Source: Rheinheimera sp.
GTDB lineage: Bacteria; Pseudomonadota; Gammaproteobacteria; Enterobacterales; Alteromonadaceae
Length of the DNA: 62,531 bases
Direction of reading: 5' to 3'
NCBI GenBank assembly: GCA_003543135.1
Contig: DPJG01000005.1
Span: forward strand, 1 to 62,531
Shown here: positions 7,326 to 16,337 of the stretch, in pieces
Position numbering within the stretch: the first letter of the stretch is position 1
Layout: the number at the start of each line of letters is the position of its first letter
Notes under the pieces: model-generated
What the model was told of the DNA's origin: nothing
Databases searched by the model: none
What the model saw: the letters and a program-made list of their open reading frames with translations, nothing else
Translations under genes and position numbers: made by a program

Positions 7326-8021
7326 ATGCAAGATGTGTTAATTCAAACCGATAGGCTGACAAAAAGCTTCAAGTCTGCTGGTGCACCTATGGATGCCTTG
7401 AAAGGCGTGAGTCTTACCGTGACCCGAGGTGAATTCCTTGCCATTGAGGGGCCATCTGGTTGTGGTAAATCAACCCTTCTGTCCATACTGGGCTTGCTTG
7501 ATCTGCCAACTGGCGGCAGTTATGAGCTGTGTGGCCAAAAAGTGTCGAGTCTATCTCGCTACCAGCAAAGTGTACTACGCAACAGGCATATCGGATGGAT
7601 CTTCCAAAATTTTAATCTAATCGGCGATATGACAGTGCTGGAAAATCTGATATTGCCGTTGCGTTATGACAATTCGGTAAAGAAAAGCACGTATCAGAGT
7701 AAGGCTCTGTCAGTTATAGAGCGAATGGGTTTAACGGATAAGGCAATGCAATATCCGGGTCAGCTCTCTGGCGGTCAGCAGCAGAGGGTAGCAATTGCTC
7801 GTGCGTTGGTGATGGAGCCAGATCTTCTGCTGGCGGACGAACCGACGGGCAATCTGGATAGTGAAAACGCCGAGAGGGTATTCAATCTACTTGCTGAGCT
7901 GAATAGTCAAGGCGCAACCATCATCATGGTCACGCATGCGCCTGAGCTTGCACGCCGCTGCAAACGCGTCGTAACCATGTTGGATGGTCTCGTTGTTGAA
8001 AAGTGTAATCCATCGCGGTAG
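7326..8021 (+). CDS. ABC exporter ATPase, MacB/LolD type
   Basis: A 231-residue nucleotide-binding subunit. Visible motifs are Walker [10 protein letters not shown], the Q-loop in WIFQNFNL, signature LSGGQQQR, Walker B LLLADEP with the family-typical TGNLDS, and the H-loop in MVTHAPE. It couples ATP hydrolysis to movement of the partner permease encoded 11 bases downstream, whose ribosome site overlaps this stop codon (TAGGAG). MacB-type systems do not pump across the inner membrane but push periplasmic substrates out through the adaptor and TolC, which fits Sec-exported peptides as cargo. Confidence 0.92.
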   Translation: MQDVLIQTDRLTKSFKSAGAPMDALKGVSLTVTRGEFLAIEGPSGCGKSTLLSILGLLDLPTGGSYELCGQKVSSLSRYQQSVLRNRHIGWIFQNFNLIGDMTVLENLILPLRYDNSVKKSTYQSKALSVIERMGLTDKAMQYPGQLSGGQQQRVAIARALVMEPDLLLADEPTGNLDSENAERVFNLLAELNSQGATIIMVTHAPELARRCKRVVTMLDGLVVEKCNPSR

Positions 8022-8032
8022 GAGTCTGAGCC

Positions 8033-10447
8033 ATGTTTGAACTAACTTACGGCTTGCGTCTATGGCAACGGCAAAAGTGGCAACTATTGCTTTTGATTAC
8101 CGGTTTCGGTTTTCTTACTGCGCTGATACATGTGGTGCTATCCCAAGCGCCAGCACTCTTCAGCCAAAAGCCAGCTTGGGTTGCCGCCGAAGGCCAATTC
8201 GCCACTATTGGCTTTAAAGGACACGATGGCAGTATGCAACCCATTAGCCTCAAGCGGTTGGAGGCGTATCAGAAAGGAACTGGCGTGGAGTCGATGGCTT
8301 ACATCGGAGAGTACTCACCCTCCAGATTCCGTATTAAAGAGAATCTGCATAATGGTAGTGTTCTTTTGGTCAGTGATGAATTGGCCGCTTTGCTGGAGTT
8401 GCCGACAGTCGCCAAAAATATTGACAGACTGCACCAATCGGCATATCTCAGTCACCGTTTTTGGTTGAAGAATTTTCCTGACGGACAAGACCCTGTCGGG
8501 CAACCGATTTATCTAGGGCATGAGGGATATCCGTTAACCATAGCTGGAGTATTGCCCCCAGCACTAGATCGTATAGGAAAATGGCAGCCGGATATCTTGA
8601 TCGGTACTGCTGCCATTTCACCCCTTATAAATGTCACCTTCCCCGATCAGCAAGCGATGCCAGCCGAGATGGTAACAGCAATAAAAAAGCAGATTGCACA
8701 TGAAATGCCTGCCTATTATGGCATTGCCAAGTTGTTGCCAACTTTTGATGCGGCAACCATACGACCAGCGAACGAATTACCCCATGAAGGAGCAGAGAAG
8801 GTTACTAAGGTGTTGACTTCAGCCGACAACATGGATGAATATTTCTACCCTGGAATAGAATTCAATCCAGATGGTCGAAATTTGTTACTCAAGCAATGGT
8901 GGTTGTTACTCTACCTCACCCTTGGATTTGGCATAGTAAATGGCCTGAACCTGTTTACCGTTAGCTTTGCCCGTCTGGTTGCCCGGCAACAGGAGTTTTC
9001 CGTTCGCATTGCAGTCGGAGGACATGGACTGGCTATGTTGCGACAACTTCTGCTTGAGCAGTTGCCCTTGCTGTTCGTAAGTCTAGCGCTCGGCGCCACT
9101 CTTAGCATATTTTTACGTCATGCTTTGCATACGCATGGCGAACAGATGGCAGCTAACTATTCGGAAAGCATCGTGATCTACTTTCTGACCGCGTTGGCCG
9201 TCTTGATAGTGGTGGCTATCTGCGCCATATTGCCACTTGTGCAGCTACTAAACAGCAAGCATTTTAGTCGTTCTCAGGGGGAACAAAATAGTAGAGTGCA
9301 ACATTGGTTGGGGCAGCTAAATCTGGCTACTCAAATCGCGTTGGCGGCAATTGCCCTCTCAGTGGTATTTTCATTAGGGCTATCACAGTGGCAGCGCATG
9401 ACTCAATTGCCTTTGCAACAAGGTGTTCTGTCTTGGCAACTTACCAACGATAGCGATGATAAATTGGCACCTGTCGATTCCAAGGGGTTACAACACCTTC
9501 TCGGGGAAATGGGCTTACCAGTGGCGCTGAGCCAACACGAGTTCATTCACCCAGCTACTCTGTCAGTTGAGGCGCGGCTGGAATCTCAGGATAATCCACA
9601 ACATTTGTCTCTCAATGCTATGGCGGTTTCGATCAATTACTTCGACATGTTGGGTGCCACATTCCTGGCGGGAGGCAGCTTTGACGAAAACAGCTTGGTG
9701 CTCAATCGCGCCGCCGCAACAGCGTTGAGTTTGGAAGCCCCAGAGTCTTTGGTTGGAAAAAATGTCTATCTTGCCAACAATACAAATCTGGGGTTTGCAG
9801 AGGATCAGACGGTGCGAATAAGCGGAATTGTCTCCGATTTGCCACATTATGGCATGCTACAACAAGCAACTCCCATGATTTATACTGATATTAACCGGCA
9901 GAATATTTACAATAAATTTCATGTAATTGCTCTTGTCGACAAAAAGACGCAGATCAAGGAAGCGCTTGTCCAATATGATCAGCGCGAGGGTGGGTTGTGG
10001 CAGATTAGCGGAGGCATTGCCCTAACCGAGCAACTGCGCCTAGACAATGGACCTATGGAAAGGCTCACCTTTGGCGCACTGACGCTTGCGGGCTTGGTTG
10101 CTGCCTTGGCAGCAGCAAGTTTGTATTACCAGTTTTCAAGTCATCTGCAATTACAACAGCGGCGTTATGGCGTCATGCTGGCGGTTGGTGGCCAACCACG
10201 TCAGGTGATTTTTGCCCTTTGGCGGAGTCTTGTCACGCTGATGCTGTTTGCTTTGGCCCCAGTTGTAGTAGCATTGATCGCTTTGGCACCTTGGTTGCAA
10301 CGTGAACTTCATACTTTTGTTCTTAGTGCGTCTAGTTTACTGCTAGCCGCCAGTTTAATACTCGTGATTTGCCTTGGTAGTAGCATGGTGCCGGGTATCC
10401 GGTTGACCTTCCGCCCAGTTGCCGATCTTTTAAGAAACAAAGACTAG
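8033..10447 (+). CDS. ABC exporter permease with two MacB/FtsX units (ADOP-like)
   Basis: An 804-residue permease. An N-terminal helix (about residues 15-37) is followed by a periplasmic MacB-PCD-like domain with the typical SHRFWLKNF and DPVGQPIYL pattern. A three-helix FtsX block (about 288-405) comes next, then another helix (about 432-452), a second periplasmic domain, and a final three-helix FtsX block (about 680-790). Duplicated permease units in one chain are known from ADOP-type proteins. With the adaptor and ATPase it forms a complete inner-membrane exporter. ATG 8033 has the overlapping TAGGAG site. No partner permease gene is needed because both halves are present. Confidence 0.85.
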   Translation: MFELTYGLRLWQRQKWQLLLLITGFGFLTALIHVVLSQAPALFSQKPAWVAAEGQFATIGFKGHDGSMQPISLKRLEAYQKGTGVESMAYIGEYSPSRFRIKENLHNGSVLLVSDELAALLELPTVAKNIDRLHQSAYLSHRFWLKNFPDGQDPVGQPIYLGHEGYPLTIAGVLPPALDRIGKWQPDILIGTAAISPLINVTFPDQQAMPAEMVTAIKKQIAHEMPAYYGIAKLLPTFDAATIRPANELPHEGAEKVTKVLTSADNMDEYFYPGIEFNPDGRNLLLKQWWLLLYLTLGFGIVNGLNLFTVSFARLVARQQEFSVRIAVGGHGLAMLRQLLLEQLPLLFVSLALGATLSIFLRHALHTHGEQMAANYSESIVIYFLTALAVLIVVAICAILPLVQLLNSKHFSRSQGEQNSRVQHWLGQLNLATQIALAAIALSVVFSLGLSQWQRMTQLPLQQGVLSWQLTNDSDDKLAPVDSKGLQHLLGEMGLPVALSQHEFIHPATLSVEARLESQDNPQHLSLNAMAVSINYFDMLGATFLAGGSFDENSLVLNRAAATALSLEAPESLVGKNVYLANNTNLGFAEDQTVRISGIVSDLPHYGMLQQATPMIYTDINRQNIYNKFHVIALVDKKTQIKEALVQYDQREGGLWQISGGIALTEQLRLDNGPMERLTFGALTLAGLVAALAAASLYYQFSSHLQLQQRRYGVMLAVGGQPRQVIFALWRSLVTLMLFALAPVVVALIALAPWLQRELHTFVLSASSLLLAASLILVICLGSSMVPGIRLTFRPVADLLRNKD

Positions 10448-10479
10448 AAGGAATGTTGCAGCAGCAGTACGGTTCACAC

Positions 10480-10680
10480 TCATAGGTGACACTTTAGTTC
10501 AACCACATATGTAACACTTCTCTGGATGAAATTAACAATATCCAGAGGAGTATAAGGCGGATTTCCCGGTTGATATAACAATACTTTTAGCGGTTGCTCT
10601 GCCAAAACTCGCCCACAAGCCATTACCAATAGCACGAACGTTAACCAAGTCATCATAAGCGAAGAAGTTAGCCTGACCAT
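10480..10680 (-). pseudogene. 5' remnant of a periplasmic solute-binding-like protein gene
   Basis: A 66-residue frame beginning at 10680 with an AGAAGG site. It has a signal peptide ending near VLA-E, then QPLKVLLYQPGNPPYT, which looks like the first strand of family 3 solute-binding proteins. It then loses that similarity and stops beside the exporter genes. Such proteins are usually about 250 residues, so only the start survives, cut off by the junction with the exporter block. Confidence 0.4.
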
Positions 10681-10897
10681 AAAATAAGCCTTCTGAAGTT
10701 ATGATTGCCTTAAGTATAAAGACTTTCCTGCTATTCGCTTTAATATAACAAACATAACTAACACATTGATTATAAATAAATTATATTTTATGTGAGCTCA
10801 AATCTATGCCCACTATTCAACAACATCGCTGAGTGTTTTTACCAACCAGATACCCCTATAAGTTGATGGAAATACCTCAAACGTCACACCAATCACA

Positions 10898-10916
10898 AAT
10901 GATAACAATTGTTATT
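10898..10916. promoter_or_regulatory. Fur box
   Basis: AATGATAACAATTGTTATT is a near-perfect inverted repeat close to the Fur consensus (GATAATGATAATCATTATC class). It lies 57 bases before the TonB receptor start and implies iron repression of that receptor and the coupled PepSY gene. The rest of 10,681-10,973 is AT-rich promoter DNA with no gene I can see. Confidence 0.7.
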
Positions 10917-10973
10917 TGCATGAACGATAACTATAATGCCGCTGGTTTTAATGTTGCACCTTTGGAGTAAATA

Positions 10974-13106
10974 ATGCCCGGCACTTACAACATGATGTAT
11001 TTAGCAGTTTTGTTGGCGCTTATCCCAGCGTCCGCTCAGGCTGACGATGACAAAGATATGAAGAGCATCGAGCGGATTACCGTCACCGGAAGCCGTATTG
11101 TCGAAAGTCTGGACGAGGTTCCGGCAAGCATTACTCTTATTGACCAGCAACAACTACAGGAAAATCTTAAGGTCAGTTCCGAACTGCAAAACCTTCTGGC
11201 GCTTGCTGTGCCTGGCATGGCACCAGGTACCGGCAGTACCAGTAATTTTGGTCAAACCTTACGCGGCCGTAATGTGTTGGTGATGATTGATGGGGTGCCG
11301 CAGGACACACCACTACGAAATGGTGGTTTAGGCATTCGTACCTTAGATGCCGCCAGTATTGAACGTATTGAAGTGGTCAATGGTGCCACGTCAATTTGGG
11401 GCAACGGCGCTGCCGGGGGGGTTATTAACTACATCACCAAAAAACCAACTGAAAGTGCTGCTAATGTCATGTTGTCACAGTCCGTGCGTAGCAGTCTGGT
11501 AAAGACCAAAGATAGCCTGGGTTACCGCACTGTCGTTTCAGTGGATGGCACCGAAGGTAAGTTGGGTTATGTCACTAAATTGTCACAGGAAAAGTATGGT
11601 GTGCAACGTGACGCCGATGGAGACATTCTGGGCCTGCAATATGGCCTGTCTGACAGTCAGCAACGGGATGCGTTTCTGAAGTTTGTCTATAGCCTGGACG
11701 ATAGCAGGTCTATACAGCTCAGTTACAATTATTATGATTCTGCTCAGGATGCCAATTACCGTGATGTGCCCGGCAATATTGATTTAGGCGGCAAAACCTA
11801 CGCTGTACCTCTGGCGCAAGGTGAAACTGCACCAGGAGCGCCACAAGGGCCAGAAGGCAATTACAACCTGATGGCAAAATACCAGGATAATGAACTGTTC
11901 AGTCACACTGCTTTGGTTGTGGATGCTTACAGCCAAAAAATCGACAACGTATTTTTTTGGTCGTCCGCATTGGCCAATCCGGAGCAGGGTTTTAATGGCG
12001 GTCAGTCGGCAATATTGTCGGAAAAAGACGGCCTGAGAGCGGTGCTCACCAGCAATGTCGCTTTGGGACTGCTTGATGCTACCTTTGTGTACGGTCTGGA
12101 TATGCTTCAGGATGTTACATCACAACCGCTATTGGACCAGCGTATCTGGGTGCCGGAAATGGACATGGGCTCTCACGCATTGTTTGTACAAAGCAAGTGG
12201 GAGCTGGGTGACGACTGGACTTTAAAAGCCGGTGCCCGAAGCGAGTCTGTCAGTGTCGAAGTAGCCGACTATACCACCTTAAAATTGTGCACTAATGCCC
12301 AAACCTGCTCTAAACCATTTGCAGTTTCCGGTGGAGAAATAGATTACGACGCAACAACTTATAATGCCGGTATCCGCTACAGACTGTCCAACGCCTTTTC
12401 ACCTTTTGTCAGCTACTCAGAAGGTTTTGAAGTGCCGGATCTGGGCTTATTGCTGCGTACTGCAACTGTTAAAGACATCAGTTTGATCCAAAGTGAAGCT
12501 TCAGTGGTGAAAAACTATGAGGCCGGATTTAGCAGCGAGCTGGACAGGCTTTATCTAAATATTGCTGTCTATCGCAGTGAGTCCGAACTCGGCACAGGTA
12601 GTCAGTTGGATAAAACCACAGGTATTTACATACCGGTAAGGGCACCCCAAAAAATATGGGGTTATGAAGCATCCGCAGAATACCGTTTGTCCGATGCCTG
12701 GCAGTTCAGTGCAGCTTATGGCTATACCGAAGGCAAAGACACTAAAAATGATATTTACCTTGGCGCCCGGCAAATCAGTGCGCCTAAATTAACCAGCTCA
12801 GTGCGTTATCTGCCAACTACAGATCTCAGCTTCAGTATGTATTGGTTACATGTGTTTAATCGTGACCGTTTTATGGCAAATGAGCAGGGTTTTTATACGG
12901 GCGATCAGGGACCGGTTCATAGTTACGATGTGCTGAACCTGTCAGCCAACTACCAGTTCAATAACTGGCAATTGTTTGGCGGTATTGAAAACTTGCTGAA
13001 TGAAGATTATTTCCCGGCGCGTTCCCAATCATTCAGGTACGGTAGCGGCTATAGCGTAAAAGGCATAGGAGCTACTGTTAATCTCGGCGTCAGCTACACA
13101 TTTTGA
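10974..13106 (+). CDS. TonB-dependent outer-membrane receptor, iron-regulated
   Basis: A 710-residue receptor; ATG 10974 has a TTTGGAG site. A signal peptide ends at about AQA-D, then comes a TonB-box-like segment (ERITVTGSRI) and a plug domain with the usual LRGRNVLVMIDGVPQD and IERIEVVNGATSIWGNGAAGGVINY patterns, then a 22-strand barrel ending in an aromatic residue (YTF). With a Fur box upstream and a PepSY membrane protein overlapping downstream, it most likely imports a ferric siderophore or another iron chelate. The exact ligand cannot be read from sequence. Confidence 0.9.
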   Translation: MPGTYNMMYLAVLLALIPASAQADDDKDMKSIERITVTGSRIVESLDEVPASITLIDQQQLQENLKVSSELQNLLALAVPGMAPGTGSTSNFGQTLRGRNVLVMIDGVPQDTPLRNGGLGIRTLDAASIERIEVVNGATSIWGNGAAGGVINYITKKPTESAANVMLSQSVRSSLVKTKDSLGYRTVVSVDGTEGKLGYVTKLSQEKYGVQRDADGDILGLQYGLSDSQQRDAFLKFVYSLDDSRSIQLSYNYYDSAQDANYRDVPGNIDLGGKTYAVPLAQGETAPGAPQGPEGNYNLMAKYQDNELFSHTALVVDAYSQKIDNVFFWSSALANPEQGFNGGQSAILSEKDGLRAVLTSNVALGLLDATFVYGLDMLQDVTSQPLLDQRIWVPEMDMGSHALFVQSKWELGDDWTLKAGARSESVSVEVADYTTLKLCTNAQTCSKPFAVSGGEIDYDATTYNAGIRYRLSNAFSPFVSYSEGFEVPDLGLLLRTATVKDISLIQSEASVVKNYEAGFSSELDRLYLNIAVYRSESELGTGSQLDKTTGIYIPVRAPQKIWGYEASAEYRLSDAWQFSAAYGYTEGKDTKNDIYLGARQISAPKLTSSVRYLPTTDLSFSMYWLHVFNRDRFMANEQGFYTGDQGPVHSYDVLNLSANYQFNNWQLFGGIENLLNEDYFPARSQSFRYGSGYSVKGIGATVNLGVSYTF

Positions 13107-14245
13107 TGGTGCAGTTAGCTGAAAAATGGTCGGCCATAATCAGGCGTAACAAACCCTGGTACGTCAGTGTGGGGCGTGGCCGATTCTGGCACCGGCTGCT
13201 CGGGTTTTGGCTTGGTACAGTGTTGCTGCTGGTCTGTTTGACCGGCAGCATTTTGCTGTTTAAAAACCCGTTGCTGCAATTGTTATATCCGCAGCTTAAT
13301 ATCAGCCTGGTGGACGACCCTCAGTTACAGGGCCTTGCGCTGGACAGTCTTGAGCAGCGGCAATATGCTTTTGTCCGGCCGCCTAACACAGAACGGCCCT
13401 GGCTGGAATTGTCACGGCTGGACGGCACCCTGGAGTACTGGTCCGTGCCAGTTTCCGCAGTCGAAACACCTCGTTTACTGCTTAGCCGTGCGCCTTATAG
13501 TGATGTGCTGGATTGGTGTTATCAGCTGCATTTGTATCTGTTTGTCAAAACCTGGAAACATCAGCTGCCAGGTATTGTTGGACTGGGCACCTTGCTGTTG
13601 CTGTTTACCGGCTTGATAACACAATGGCCGCGCAACTGGCGCATGCTAAAGCTCCCATCTGGTGCCCGTGCAGTGCCGGCCTGGCAGCGTAACAGGCAAT
13701 GGCATTATGTGATCGCACTGTTGAGCCTGCCGTTCCTGCTGAATGTGGTGAGCACTGGCACTGCAATGGCGTACAACACTCAGACCCAGCAATTTTTTAG
13801 CTGGATGCTGCGTGATCCGCCAGAAACAGCCGTCGCCGCTGAACCTGCATTGCCGGGCGTAGCACTGACGGCTTCAGATTGGGCACTGTGGCTAACGACG
13901 GCCAGGCAGCTCGAGCCAGATGCCCGGGTTCGGATCGCCAGCTTTCGCCAAACTGAAACTGATGCAGTGCAAATGCGCATTCAGTTGCCAGAGGAGTGGC
14001 ATCCAAACGGCCGCTCGGTGATCCGGCTGGCGCCGGATGGCACTGTGCTGTCGGTGCAGCGGGCCACCGAATCAGCTCCGGGGCGCCAGCTCAGCCAGTT
14101 GATCTACCTACTGCATGTAGCGGCTGTCGGAGGTCCCTGGTACTTATGGTTGTTGTTCGGTACTGGCTTCCTGCCACTCATATTGTGGTGGTTTGGACTA
14201 CGATGGCGACGCAACAGGCTCCGAAAAGAAGCTGGTAGAGTGTGA
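13106..14245 (+). CDS. PepSY-domain inner-membrane protein (ferric-reductase-like partner)
   Basis: ATG 13106 overlaps the receptor stop (TGATG), so the two are coupled. The 379-residue protein has the family layout: an RFWHRLLGFWLGT entry helix (about residues 25-50), a periplasmic PepSY region, a helix with a histidine motif (YQLHLYLFVKTWKHQLPG), further helices around residues 150-220, a second soluble region and a final helix before a basic tail (RWRRNRLRK). PepSY-associated TM proteins sit beside siderophore receptors and are thought to reduce or release iron at the inner membrane. Confidence 0.85.
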   Translation: MVQLAEKWSAIIRRNKPWYVSVGRGRFWHRLLGFWLGTVLLLVCLTGSILLFKNPLLQLLYPQLNISLVDDPQLQGLALDSLEQRQYAFVRPPNTERPWLELSRLDGTLEYWSVPVSAVETPRLLLSRAPYSDVLDWCYQLHLYLFVKTWKHQLPGIVGLGTLLLLFTGLITQWPRNWRMLKLPSGARAVPAWQRNRQWHYVIALLSLPFLLNVVSTGTAMAYNTQTQQFFSWMLRDPPETAVAAEPALPGVALTASDWALWLTTARQLEPDARVRIASFRQTETDAVQMRIQLPEEWHPNGRSVIRLAPDGTVLSVQRATESAPGRQLSQLIYLLHVAAVGGPWYLWLLFGTGFLPLILWWFGLRWRRNRLRKEAGRV

Positions 14246-15174
14246 ATATATGAGGCGTTGAATAACATGCAAAGGTTCGTGATGAGTTCACCGAGACTCT
14301 CATTTCGTAGCAATTGCCCTATCCAATACTTTAAATATTTCGAAATTTGTTCTGATCTCTGAAGCGTAACGAGGTGCAAATCAAAACATGTAACATCAGA
14401 TAGCCGTAGCGTTGATATTGGGTTGCCAATACTTTCAGCAGCTGCCGATATCTGCGGTTGATACCACAATGCCATCAGGCTCAGTCTCGTCAACTTGCAT
14501 GCCACCCGTTCTCTCAGGGAAAAGCTTTTATCGAACGCTGAGTAACAGGTTTTCTTGCCGCTAGCTTCACCACTTTTTTGACAACATATCTTTAATTACT
14601 TCGACTTCGAGCATCTTGTCAGCCAGTATATTCTTAATCTTGTTGTTCTCTGCCTCAAGCTCCTTTAGGCGCTTGGCTTAGTTCATTTCAAGAGCTGCAC
14701 ACTTGCTGCACCAAGTTGTGCAAGGTTCCAGCGGATATCCTCATATCACGGCATACGCCCTGACATTCGTACCTGCTTGATGGCTTTGATGATTTGTTCT
14801 TCAGTGTAACGTTTTTTCATTTTGAGCTTTCATTGGTACTGTTTTATTGAAAATCTCGTTAACGTCATGATCTTGAATTTGAAGGAAAGGTAAATTAAAA
14901 CAGAGGCTTATCTCGATGCAAGTTGCTCATATTTGTGCTAATTGCGGGCGGGTTAAAATCGGGATAAACTCCCTCCAGCTCCATCTTATATCCGATATAC
15001 TGACCTGTTTTCGTATAACTGATAATAGATATGAAAGCAGGTTGAATCAGTAAATAGTTACAGTTGCTCTATGTCCCCTTCATAAAAATCTACCAGCATC
15101 ACGCCGACTTTGGCAAAGAGATCGCCTTTTTTCCAGATTTTTTCGAATAGTCGGAGAAATTCCTTAGGGCACAG
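14246..15174. other. long region without intact genes
   Basis: The left half is filled by the IS3 relic described separately. From about 14,830 to 15,174 I see no coding region with support, only short spurious frames on both strands. Confidence 0.5.
14360..14820 (-). pseudogene. decayed IS3-family insertion sequence (orfA and start of orfB)
   Basis: On the minus strand from 14820 the translation reads MKKRYTEEQIIKAIKQ, later KELEAENNKIKNILADKML and EVEVIKDMLSKKW. This is OrfA of an IS3-type element with at least three internal stops and a frame change. After it, in shifting frames, come ARKPVTQRSIKAFSLRERVACKL and VLATQYQRYGYLMLH, the beginning of OrfB (helix-turn-helix and the YGYRM/YGYLML motif). 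The DDE catalytic part is missing. It is clearly dead, and it lies in the same orientation as the relic at about 3.5 kb. Confidence 0.85.
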
Positions 15175-15429
15175 CTACGTCTTATTCTCTGGCTTTCCCT
15201 TCAGGAGTATAGATAAACCGTCGTGTGGGTTTATTCCAATGTTCTCGCATATGTTCACGAATTCCAGAATGTCCATCCTACGTTCGAATTGTTCAATTTT
15301 TGAAATGTAAGTTGAATTTGGATAGCCCAACTTCTCAGCTAATTCGAGCTGAGTAACTTTTTTGAACTTCCGCTCCGCAATCATCCAGCCAACCAACTGT
15401 CGATAGCGTTCATTGAAAATGCTCTTCAT
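15175..15429 (-). CDS. Xre-family transcriptional regulator
   Basis: An 84-residue helix-turn-helix protein. The core (VTQLELAEKLGYPNSTYISKIEQFERRMD) is a typical Xre/Cro DNA-binding domain followed by a helix for dimer packing (ILEFVNICENIGINP). I chose ATG 15429 because MKSIFNERY is the usual start of this family; an upstream in-frame start at 15456 lies almost on the operator. A perfect palindrome sits 29 bases upstream, so autoregulation is likely. It may also control the divergent gene at 15587. Confidence 0.75.
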   Translation of the reverse strand: MKSIFNERYRQLVGWMIAERKFKKVTQLELAEKLGYPNSTYISKIEQFERRMDILEFVNICENIGINPHDGLSILLKGKPENKT

Positions 15430-15457
15430 GGTTGAAAAACATATCCGTTTGATCAAT

Positions 15458-15476
15458 ATTATCGAAAATCGATAAT
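15458..15476. promoter_or_regulatory. perfect 19-bp palindrome, likely operator
   Basis: ATTATCGA-AAA-TCGATAAT, an exact inverted repeat with a 3-base centre. It lies between the divergent Xre regulator and the membrane protein gene, in the place expected for the regulator's own site. Confidence 0.65.
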
Positions 15477-15586
15477 TAATGTTCTACCAAGTTTGTGCCT
15501 AGCGTCGAGTTGTAGAGGTAGATTGAAGAGCCCCCTCAACATGCCGCTACCACTCATCAAAATTGTTTTTCGTGGTGAGGTTAAAG

Positions 15587-16210
15587 ATGGATCTATCAGT
15601 GAACTTTGTTGAAGGCATAATGCTGGAAAGCAGCAAACATGCAGAAACCAGCGTGTATTCCACAGGTCGTGGAACTCGTCATGATCCTGTCAGAGTGCAT
15701 TCTCAAACAAGTACCGTTCAGGAGTTTTGGATTAAAAAATTAGACGGCACAGAGAGCCAAATCACCCTGCATGACAAGGAAGTAAAGGCTCGGGAGGGGC
15801 ATCGTCTGGTCTTATTGCGTGGCGAGAGTGAAGATGGGCTCTCCGGTTACGTAGGTTATTTAAACATTGATACTGATCAATATGTCATTTTCAACAACAA
15901 AGGCATCGCAAGAGCCTTTGCCTCCAAAGGGTTGCCATTCTACGCCACAGGTTTTTTAGCCTTGATTGTCGGGGTATTTGTGGCATTTGCCAGCGAGTTC
16001 TTGGCTGGCTTTCTGATTTTCATGGTGGGTATTTGGTGCGCCATCATAGTCCGAAATACTCATGGTTATTTCATTGACCCCAAGTTGACGGAGCTTGCCA
16101 AAGAAGCCGTTCAAAGGGCCATCCTCACAAACAGCTTTACCGGGAACCCAGAAAGCGAGTTCCCCATGGAGCCACTAGGTGAAGAACCCAATCCCTGGTT
16201 ACAAAACTAA
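15587..16210 (+). CDS. unknown protein with two central membrane helices
   Basis: ATG 15587 follows a GTGAGG site; a TTG at 15563 in frame has none. The 207-residue protein has a soluble N-terminal half of about 115 residues rich in charged residues, two adjacent hydrophobic helices (about 118-158) with a very short turn, and a cytoplasmic tail of about 50 residues. No family is recognised. It is divergent from the Xre gene across the palindrome and may be under its control. Confidence 0.6.
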   Translation: MDLSVNFVEGIMLESSKHAETSVYSTGRGTRHDPVRVHSQTSTVQEFWIKKLDGTESQITLHDKEVKAREGHRLVLLRGESEDGLSGYVGYLNIDTDQYVIFNNKGIARAFASKGLPFYATGFLALIVGVFVAFASEFLAGFLIFMVGIWCAIIVRNTHGYFIDPKLTELAKEAVQRAILTNSFTGNPESEFPMEPLGEEPNPWLQN

Positions 16211-16337
16211 TTCAGCCCAAGTTTGAGAAAGGTTGCCCGCTGATGGATGCAAGTACTGCATTCGTGTGGGCAAATCTTTCTGCTTGAATCGCACTATTTT
16301 TGATTTTCTGTTGAAAATAATAGGAGTACAGAGAAGG

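Noticed and set aside
8130-8468. 112-residue plus-strand frame inside the permease gene
   Set aside because: It is a shadow of the MacB-like permease, which shows clear family motifs in its own frame.
15110-15310. 66-residue plus-strand frame
   Set aside because: It lies antisense to the well-supported Xre gene and has no ribosome site or domain.
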